Below are positions 58,390-64,000 of a stretch of 64,000 bases of DNA, one piece after another. A program made the position numbers and the translations under genes. A model generated the notes under the pieces. That model ran no database searches and was not told the DNA's origin. It was given only the letters and a program-made list of their open reading frames with translations. Position 1 is the first letter of the stretch. Each line of letters starts with the position of its first letter. The DNA is from Streptomyces alboflavus. Lineage in GTDB: Bacteria > Actinomycetota > Actinomycetes > Streptomycetales > Streptomycetaceae. The stretch is from positions 8,570 through 72,569 of the forward strand of contig NZ_JNXT01000042.1 in the NCBI RefSeq assembly GCF_000716675.1. The letters run 5' to 3'.

Positions 58390-59889
58390 CTACACGAACA
58401 GGCTCACCACCGCCGCCACCGCGAACCCCGCCACCGAGAGCACCGACTCCAGGACCGTCCAGGTCTTGAGGGTGTCGCGCTCGGAGATGCCGAAGTACTT
58501 CGCCACGATCCAGAAGCCGCCGTCGTTGACGTGCGAGGCGAAGATCGAGCCCGCGGAGATGGCCATGATGACCAGGGCGGTGAAGGCGTTCGAGTAGTCG
58601 CCCTCGGCGAGCAGCGGGGCGACGATGCCCGCCGTGGTGACGATCGCGACCGTCGCCGAGCCCTGGGCCACGCGCAGCACCAGGGAGATCAAGTACGCGA
58701 GGACGATGACCGGCAGGCCCACGTCGTTGAAGGTGTCGGCGAGGGCGCCCGCGACGCCGCTGCCCTTGAGGACGGCGCCGAAGACACCGCCCGCGCCGAC
58801 GACGAGGAGGATGTTGCCGACGGGCTTCAGGGACGCCGTCGACACCGTCTCCAGGGACTTGCGGGACCAGCCGCGGCGGATGCCGAGCAGGTAGTACGCC
58901 ATCAGGAGCGCGATCGTCAGGGCGACGAAGGGGTGGCCGAAGAACTCGATCACGCTGCGGAGCGTGGAGGGGTCGAAGGCGATCGAGGAGAACGTCGCGA
59001 GCAGGATGAGCAGCAGCGGGGTGCCGATGATCAGGAAGACGGTGCCGAGCGCGACCGGCGTCTCCGTCGGGGTCAGGCCCTGCGCGCGCTGTTCCTCGGC
59101 GACGGCCGCCTTCGCCTCCTCGGAGGCCTCCAGCATGTCCTGCGGTACGGGGACGAAGATCCGCTTGCCGATCCAGGCGGAGAACACCCAGGCCGCGAGG
59201 ACGGCGGGGACGCCGCAGACGACGCCCATGAGGATGACCCAGCCGAGGTCCACCTTCAGGAGTCCGGCCGCCGCCACGGGGCCGGGGTGCGGGGGCAGGA
59301 AGGCGTGCGTCATGGACAGGCCGGCGAGCAGCGGCAGGCAGTACAGGAGGATCGACTTGCCGCTGCGCTTCGCGGCGGCGTACACGATCGGCGCGAGGAC
59401 GAAGATGCCGACGTCGAAGAAGACCGGGATGCCGAAGATGAGGCCGGTCAGGCCCATGGCCACGGGGGCGCGCTTCTCGCCGAAGAGGTCGAGGAGGCGC
59501 TTGGACAGCACCTCGGCCCCGCCGGAGACCTCCAGGATCGCGCCGAGCATGGTGCCGAGGCCGATGATGATCGCGACATGGCCGAGGATGCCGCCCATGC
59601 CGGACTCGATGAGGGAGACGGCGTCCGACTTCTGGACGGTGCCGAAGAGTTCGGTGACCGAGAGGCCCGCCGCCAGGCCGACGGCTATGGAGACCGCGAG
59701 GAGGGCCACGAACGGCTGGAGCCTGACCTTGATGATCAGGAAGAGGAGCAGCAGGATGCCGAGGGCCGCGACGATCAGCAGGCCCGTGGTGCCGTCGATC
59801 AGGGCCATCAGGCCGCCGGTGTGCGGTGGGGTCTCTTGCGCGGGGGCGGTGGCCGCGAGGGTCGCGGCCAGGGGGGAGGACGGGGACAT
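58390..59889 (-). CDS. GntP-family permease (gluconate or related acid)
   Basis: A 499-aa polytopic membrane protein with about 12-14 hydrophobic segments. GntP family features include the N-terminal TGLLIVAALGILLLLFLIIK, IIIGLGTMLGAILE, TGLIFGIPVFFDVGIFVLAPIVY and AFLPPHPGPVAAAG. The last segments hold AQGSATVAIVTTAGIV and HVNDGGFWIVAKYFGIS. GntP carriers import gluconate and similar sugar acids by proton symport. It is last in the kinase/IclR/RidA/GntP run, 168 nt after RidA. A 2-keto-3-deoxygluconate-type kinase in the same unit supports a sugar-acid substrate; which acid is unknown. Confidence 0.9.
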   Translation of the reverse strand: MSPSSPLAATLAATAPAQETPPHTGGLMALIDGTTGLLIVAALGILLLLFLIIKVRLQPFVALLAVSIAVGLAAGLSVTELFGTVQKSDAVSLIESGMGGILGHVAIIIGLGTMLGAILEVSGGAEVLSKRLLDLFGEKRAPVAMGLTGLIFGIPVFFDVGIFVLAPIVYAAAKRSGKSILLYCLPLLAGLSMTHAFLPPHPGPVAAAGLLKVDLGWVILMGVVCGVPAVLAAWVFSAWIGKRIFVPVPQDMLEASEEAKAAVAEEQRAQGLTPTETPVALGTVFLIIGTPLLLILLATFSSIAFDPSTLRSVIEFFGHPFVALTIALLMAYYLLGIRRGWSRKSLETVSTASLKPVGNILLVVGAGGVFGAVLKGSGVAGALADTFNDVGLPVIVLAYLISLVLRVAQGSATVAIVTTAGIVAPLLAEGDYSNAFTALVIMAISAGSIFASHVNDGGFWIVAKYFGISERDTLKTWTVLESVLSVAGFAVAAVVSLFV

Positions 59890-60057
59890 CGTTGACCTCG
59901 TAAGTGCATGGGGCTTTCTTGGGCAGGGGGGATCGCGGCACGGCGCCGGGGGGTCTGGGGCGCCGCGCCGTGACGACGTGCGGCTTGCGGGTGGGGGGTG
60001 CGGCGACGGGCCGCGGTCAGGGGTGGTGACCGGTGCGGCCGTCGCCCGCTGCGACGG

Positions 60058-60468
60058 TCAGCCGAGTACGGCCAGCGCGTCGATCTCGATGAGCAGGCCC
60101 TTGGGCAGGCCGACGTACACGGTGGTGCGGGCGGACGCCGGGGCCTTGAGGCCCTGCTCCTCGAAGTACTGGTTGTAGATCTCGTTCATCTCCGCGAAGT
60201 GGTCCACGTCCGTGAGGTAGACGCGCATCATCATCACGTCGTCCCAGGTGGCGCCGCCCTCTTCGAGGATCGCCTTGACGTTGGCGAAGGTCTGCAGGGT
60301 CTGCTCGCGCAGGGTGGGGCCCGCGGGGGTGGGGGCCTTGCCCTCCTCGGCGGGCAGGAAGCCGACCTGGCCCGCGACCTGGAGGATGTTGCCCTTCTTG
60401 ACGCCGTGCGAGAACTTCGCGGGCGGGGCGGTGTGGGTGGCGGGGGTGATGGCGGTCTTCTCGCTCAT
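60058..60468 (-). CDS. ridA: RidA family enamine/imine deaminase
   Basis: A 136-aa protein of normal family length. It contains the N-terminal FSHGVKKGNILQVAGQVGF strand region and VYLTDVDHFAEMNEIYNQYF. The active-site stretch PASARTTVYVGLPKGLLIEID includes the conserved Arg. RidA proteins trimerise and hydrolyse reactive enamines or imines made by PLP-dependent dehydratases. Here the divergent neighbour (62584) is such a PLP enzyme, so RidA probably protects the cell from its intermediates. It lies between the IclR regulator (69 nt upstream) and the permease. Confidence 0.88.
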   Translation of the reverse strand: MSEKTAITPATHTAPPAKFSHGVKKGNILQVAGQVGFLPAEEGKAPTPAGPTLREQTLQTFANVKAILEEGGATWDDVMMMRVYLTDVDHFAEMNEIYNQYFEEQGLKAPASARTTVYVGLPKGLLIEIDALAVLG

Positions 60469-60537
60469 GAACGTGCTCTTTTCGTAGGGGTGTTACGGGT
60501 ACCGGGTGCGGTTCTGGGACGTGGGTTGCCCGAGGTA

Positions 60538-61290
60538 CTACTTCTCCGGGGCGTGGCCCGAGTACTCCCTGCTGATGGCCTCCGCCGTGCGCCGCACCAG
60601 CGGCAGCAGGCGCAGGAGTTCCTCGGCGGTGACCACGACGTTCGGGGCGGACACCGACATGGCGGCGACGACCCGGCCGTCGGCGCCGCGGATGGGGGCG
60701 CCGACGCAGTTGATGGACTCCTCGTGGCCGCCGAGGTCGGTGGCCCAGCCCTGCTCGCGCACCTGCGCCAGCTCCTTGAGGAAGGCGGCGGCGTTGGGCG
60801 TCGAGCGGGAGGTGTACGCGGGAAAGTCGAGCTTCTCCGCGATGGCGCGGCGCTCGGCCTCGGGGAAGTCGGAGAGGAGCAGCTTGGCGACGGCGGCGAC
60901 GGTGATGGCGACGGGCTTGCCGATGCGCGAGTACATGCGGACCGGGTAGCGGCTCTCGACCTTGTCGATGTAGAGGACCTCCTGCTCCTCGTACACGGCG
61001 AGGTGGACGGTGTGGCCGCACTTCTCGTTCAGGGCGAGGAGGTGGGGGTGGGCGATCTCGCGCACGTCGAGGTTCTCCACGGCCTCCTGGGCGAGCGCGA
61101 ACAGCCGGGCGCCCAGGCGGTAGCGCTGGTCGGACTGGCGGAAGACCAGGCCGTGTTCGTGCAGGGTGCGCAGGAGGCGCAGGGCCGTGGACTTGTGCAC
61201 GCCGAGGCGGTCGGCGACCTGGCCGAGGTCGGCGGGGCCCTCGGCGAGCAGCGGCAGGATCGACAGGGCGCGGTCGACGGTCTGGCTCAT
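60538..61290 (-). CDS. IclR-family transcriptional regulator
   Basis: A 250-aa protein. The N-terminal winged helix (ILPLLAEGPADLGQVADRLGVHKSTALRLLRTL) is followed by an effector domain with YRLGARLFALAQ, CGHTVHLAVYEEQEVLYIDKVES and later GGHEESINCVGAPIRGADG, all typical of IclR proteins. Its ATG overlaps the kinase stop by 4 nt (ATGA), so the regulator is co-expressed with the kinase. The likely binding site is the palindrome at 62480-62498 in the shared divergent promoter, so it probably controls both the catabolic operon and the deaminase gene. Effector unknown, probably a pathway sugar acid. Confidence 0.9.
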   Translation of the reverse strand: MSQTVDRALSILPLLAEGPADLGQVADRLGVHKSTALRLLRTLHEHGLVFRQSDQRYRLGARLFALAQEAVENLDVREIAHPHLLALNEKCGHTVHLAVYEEQEVLYIDKVESRYPVRMYSRIGKPVAITVAAVAKLLLSDFPEAERRAIAEKLDFPAYTSRSTPNAAAFLKELAQVREQGWATDLGGHEESINCVGAPIRGADGRVVAAMSVSAPNVVVTAEELLRLLPLVRRTAEAISREYSGHAPEK

Positions 61291-62381
61291 GACGTACGTA
61301 CCTCCTCGTCGGCCACGGCGGTGGCCCGGGTGGGGTCGGCCGCCGTCCAGCCGGGACGGAGACGCAGTGTCTCCCAGTCGGCGGGGTCCAGGGCGGCGAG
61401 GGTGTCGGCGTGGCCGCGCGAGGGCGGGGTCGCGAGGTCGCCGGGGACGGTGAGGGCGGCGGCGGCCATCAGGTGGCCGTGGCGCAGGCGGCGCTCGGCG
61501 GGCAGGCCGCGCAGGGTCGCGGAGAGGAATCCGGCGGCGAAGGCGTCACCGGCGCCGACGGGGGCGACGACGTCGACGCTCAGGGCGGGCACGAAGGTGA
61601 TGGTGTCGCACCCGGTGGCGTGGTCGGCGGCGAAGACGGTCGCGCCGCGGGCGCCCTGCTTGACGACGAGCACGGCGGGCTCGGGCAGCGCGGCCCGGAC
61701 GGCGGCCGGGCCGCCGGTGACGTCCCAGGCCGCCGCGGCCTCGTCCTCGCCGACGAAGACGAGGTCGGCGCCGCGCGCGAGGTCGAGCAGTACGTCGGCG
61801 CTGTCGCCGTCGCGGTCGCGCCACAGCCCCGGCCGGTGGTTGACGTCGAAGGAGACCAGGGAGCGGCGGCCGGGCCTGCGGCCGCACAGGTCGCGGACGA
61901 GGGCGAGGCAGTCGGCGGAGAGGGCGGCGGTGATGCCGGAGAGGTGCAGGACGCGGCCCGACCACAGGGCGTCGTACGGCATGGTCGCGGGCGACATCGC
62001 GGAGGCGGCGGAGCCCGCGCGGTAGTAGACGACCTCGTGGGCGTCGGTGCCCCGGTCGTCGGCGGTGCGGAAGTAGATGCCGGTGGGGCGGTGCGGGTCG
62101 CGGCCGACGGCGGAGGTGTCGACGCCGTAGTGCCCGATCGTCTCGACCAGGTGGTCGCCGAACCCGTCGGCGCCGACGCGGCTGACCCAGCGGGTGCGGT
62201 GGCCCGCGGCGGCCAGGGCGCAGACGACGTTCGACTCGGCGCCGCCGATGCCGCGCTCGAACGACGGTACGTCGGCGAGGCGTCCCGGGCGCGAGGGCAG
62301 GAACGTCACCATGGACTCGCCCACCGCCACCACGTCGGTGTCCAGGGAGTTCGTGTCTCCGGCGGCGCCTGCTCGGGTCAC
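61287..62381 (-). CDS. PfkB-family sugar kinase (2-keto-3-deoxygluconate kinase-like)
   Basis: A 364-aa protein from the GTG at 62381; upstream frame sequence is basic and non-conserved. It shows DVVAVGESMVTFLPSRPG at the start, the PfkB N-signature GIGGAESNVVCALAAAG and the C-signature APVGAGDAFAAGFLSATL with the catalytic Asp. LVSFDVNHRPGLW and VKQGARGATVF are also typical of 2-keto-3-deoxygluconate kinases, which phosphorylate KDG for cleavage to pyruvate and glyceraldehyde 3-phosphate. A sugar-acid permease in the same operon agrees. First gene of the - strand unit, overlapping the regulator. Confidence 0.85.
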   Translation of the reverse strand: MTRAGAAGDTNSLDTDVVAVGESMVTFLPSRPGRLADVPSFERGIGGAESNVVCALAAAGHRTRWVSRVGADGFGDHLVETIGHYGVDTSAVGRDPHRPTGIYFRTADDRGTDAHEVVYYRAGSAASAMSPATMPYDALWSGRVLHLSGITAALSADCLALVRDLCGRRPGRRSLVSFDVNHRPGLWRDRDGDSADVLLDLARGADLVFVGEDEAAAAWDVTGGPAAVRAALPEPAVLVVKQGARGATVFAADHATGCDTITFVPALSVDVVAPVGAGDAFAAGFLSATLRGLPAERRLRHGHLMAAAALTVPGDLATPPSRGHADTLAALDPADWETLRLRPGWTAADPTRATAVADEEVRTS

Positions 62382-62479
62382 GTCGGTGTCAGCCTCTCGC
62401 TCGCTTCGCTCGCCCGCCGGATCCGTTGACCCGGCGTTGGCTCGGATGTTAGACAGCAGTAAGCGACATACGCAATGAA

Positions 62480-62498
62480 CGTTGCATATTGTGCAACG
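62480..62498. promoter_or_regulatory. IclR-type operator in the divergent promoter
   Basis: CGTTGCATATTGTGCAACG is a perfect 7-bp inverted repeat with a 5-nt spacer. It lies 99 nt upstream of the kinase start and 85 nt upstream of the deaminase start. A half-site GCAAT at 62472 and a further GCGTTGCG at 62512-62519 suggest multiple binding. IclR proteins commonly bind such GTTGCA/TGCAAC palindromes. Confidence 0.65.
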
Positions 62499-62583
62499 CC
62501 CTCGATGAGGGGCGTTGCGAAGCCACACCGACGAGCTCGGGCAGCACCAGGCTGACGGGCCCGAAGAGCCGAGGAGGCGCCCC

Positions 62584-63891
62584 ATGGCCGCCGACAAGCC
62601 CGCCCCCGCCGACCGGCGCGCGCACGCCGTCGCACGCCTCGCCGACGAGCGGATCGACCACCGCTTCAAGGCGCTGCCGCCGGACGCCGATGGGCTGACC
62701 GTCGGCGAGCTCGCCGCGCAGCGCCGCAACCTCTTCACCGGCGGCTTCACCACCCCCGTGCTCGCCCTGTCCGCCGAGCGCCTTGAGCACAACCTCGCGC
62801 TCATGGAGGAGTACGCCACCCGGCACGCCCTCGCCTTCGCACCGCACGGCAAGACGTCCATGGCCCCCCAGCTCTTCGAGCGCCAACTCGCCCACGGCGC
62901 CTGGGGCATCACCCTCGCCGTCCCCCACCAGGTGCGGGTGGCCCGCGCGTTCGGCGTCGCCCGGATCTTCCTCGCCAACGAACTGGTCGACGCGGCCGCG
63001 CTGCGCTGGCTCGCCGCCGAGCTCGACGCCGACCCCGGCTTCCGCTTCATCTGCTACGTCGACTCGGTACGCGGCGTCGCACTCATGGACGCCGCCCTCC
63101 GTGCCGCGGGCGCGCGCCGCCCCGTCGACGTCGTCGTCGAACTCGCCGCCGGCGACGGTGCCCGCACCGGCGCCCGCACCGAGGCCGACTGCGCCGCCGT
63201 CGCCGACGCCGTCGCCGCCGTCGGGACGCTGCGGCTCGTCGGTGTCGCCGGGTACGAGGGGGAGGTGCCGGACGCCACGCCCGAGCGGGTGCACGCCTGG
63301 CTGCGGCGCCTGGTCGCGCTCGCCGAGGAGTTCGACGTGGCGGGGCGGTTCAAGTCCGGCGGGCTCGACGAGATCGTCGTCAGCGCCGGGGGGTCCGCGT
63401 GGTTCGACGCGGTGGCCGACGAGTTCGCCGACATCCCCCGGCTGTCCCTGCCCGTGCTCAAGCTGCTTCGCTCCGGTGCGTACGTCTCCCACGACGACGG
63501 GCACTACGCGCATCTCACCCCGTTCAACCGCGTCCCCTCGGAGGGAGCCCTCCAGCCCGCCTTCCGGCTGTGGGCGCAGGTCGTGTCCCGGCCCACGGAC
63601 GAGCAGGCCTTCGTCAACGCCGGGAAGCGGGACGCGGCGTACGACCTGGACCTGCCCGCCGCGCAGGTCGTGCGGCGGGCCGACGGGACCGAGGCCCCCG
63701 CCGACGCGGTCACCGTGACCGGGCTCTCCGACCAGCACGGGTGGCTCAGGACCGCCGCGGGCGCCGTGGAGGTCGGGGACTGGGTCGGCCTCGGTCTCTC
63801 CCACCCCTGCACGTCCTTCGACAAGTGGCAGCTGATCCCCCTCGTCGAGGCCGACGGAACGGTCACGGACTACATCCGCACCTACTTCTGA
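62584..63891 (+). CDS. D-amino-acid deaminase/D-serine dehydratase-like (fold III PLP enzyme)
   Basis: A 435-aa protein; the ATG at 62584 follows GAGGAGG. It has the alanine-racemase-type barrel of the DSD1-like and D-threonine-aldolase family: TPVLALSAERLEHNL at the start, then the PLP-binding lysine in FAPHGKTSMAP, GVARIFLANELVD, VDVVVELAAGDGARTG and a phosphate-binding segment FKSGGLDEIVVSAGG. The C-terminal region has HGWLR and LSHPCTSFDKW, where His and Cys are the expected metal ligands in such zinc-dependent D-serine dehydratases. It probably converts a D-hydroxyamino acid to a 2-oxo acid via an enamine that RidA then hydrolyses. Divergent from the kinase operon. Confidence 0.82.
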   Translation: MAADKPAPADRRAHAVARLADERIDHRFKALPPDADGLTVGELAAQRRNLFTGGFTTPVLALSAERLEHNLALMEEYATRHALAFAPHGKTSMAPQLFERQLAHGAWGITLAVPHQVRVARAFGVARIFLANELVDAAALRWLAAELDADPGFRFICYVDSVRGVALMDAALRAAGARRPVDVVVELAAGDGARTGARTEADCAAVADAVAAVGTLRLVGVAGYEGEVPDATPERVHAWLRRLVALAEEFDVAGRFKSGGLDEIVVSAGGSAWFDAVADEFADIPRLSLPVLKLLRSGAYVSHDDGHYAHLTPFNRVPSEGALQPAFRLWAQVVSRPTDEQAFVNAGKRDAAYDLDLPAAQVVRRADGTEAPADAVTVTGLSDQHGWLRTAAGAVEVGDWVGLGLSHPCTSFDKWQLIPLVEADGTVTDYIRTYF

Positions 63892-63930
63892 CCGCCCGCC
63901 CGGGGCGCCGCCGGTCGGCGCTCCGCGCCT

Positions 63931-63952
63931 CGTCCTCAAACGCCGGACGGGC
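63931..63952. repeat. Common Streptomyces intergenic repeat element
   Basis: The sequence around TCCTCAAACGCCGGACGG (63933-63950) is one I recall from many intergenic regions of Streptomyces genomes, where it often appears in either orientation behind genes. It contains the short inverted pair CGTCC/GGACG. It lies 40 nt after the deaminase stop. Its function is unknown. Confidence 0.45.
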
Positions 63953-64000
63953 TTTCTCCCCCCCCCCCGCCCCGACTTGTCCCGGGCCGAGCAACAGCCC

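Overview
The window is high-GC, strongly codon-biased actinobacterial DNA. Gene families, GTG starts, small DUF5753/DUF397 regulator pairs, ESX-type secreted proteins and a DasR-type operator all point to a Streptomyces chromosome. No rRNA, tRNA, CRISPR array, insertion sequence or phage core genes were seen. Almost every protein call rests on reading motifs by eye; no database search was run.

Layout. (1) 1-10.0 kb: two related copies of a small regulatory module (DUF5753-type regulator, DUF397-like protein, a small helical protein and a decayed fourth gene) flank a type VII (ESX-like) toxin locus, 1.0-6.8 kb, and two lipoproteins. The toxin locus has WXG100-like proteins, a 717-aa polymorphic toxin and its likely immunity protein. 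(2) 10.0-11.6 kb: a Uma2-type nuclease-fold protein and a DUF574-type methyltransferase. (3) 11.7-22.6 kb: a Tad/Flp pilus locus in two blocks: Flp-type pilin, TadG-like protein, lipoprotein and OmpA-domain protein; then CpaB, a TadZ-TadE fusion, TadE, TadA, TadB and TadC. A GNAT-membrane fusion gene lies between them on the other strand. (4) 22.8-33.6 kb: an RHS toxin locus with an immunity candidate, a 2159-aa RHS protein with a nuclease-like tip and a frameshifted LamG-type partner. (5) 34.1-38.2 kb: secreted GH18 chitinase with a DasR-like site, an Nramp-like transporter lacking the usual metal motifs and a secreted zinc carboxypeptidase. (6) 38.2-45.1 kb: a second type VII locus with a mycosin protease but no secretion core genes. 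(7) 45.4-56.5 kb: a conflict or signalling island. A caspase-like protein on + converges on a - strand operon encoding a macro-domain protein, an MbcA/ParS-like antitoxin, a RES-domain toxin and a TPR-CHAT protease. (8) 56.7-64.0 kb: lipoprotein, small membrane protein, then a catabolic unit (PfkB sugar kinase, IclR regulator, RidA, GntP permease) divergent from a D-amino-acid deaminase, with an IclR-type palindrome between them.

How the parts may work together. The toxin loci (type VII and RHS) each follow the pattern of large carrier, swappable lower-GC C-terminal tip, then immunity gene. The Tad genes supply motor, platform, localisation protein and pseudopilins of a surface pilus, but no prepilin peptidase is present here. 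The caspase/CHAT/RES/macro island combines two caspase-clan proteases with NAD+ or ADP-ribose chemistry and is the best candidate for an undescribed system. In the catabolic unit, RidA would clear the reactive enamines that the neighbouring deaminase makes.
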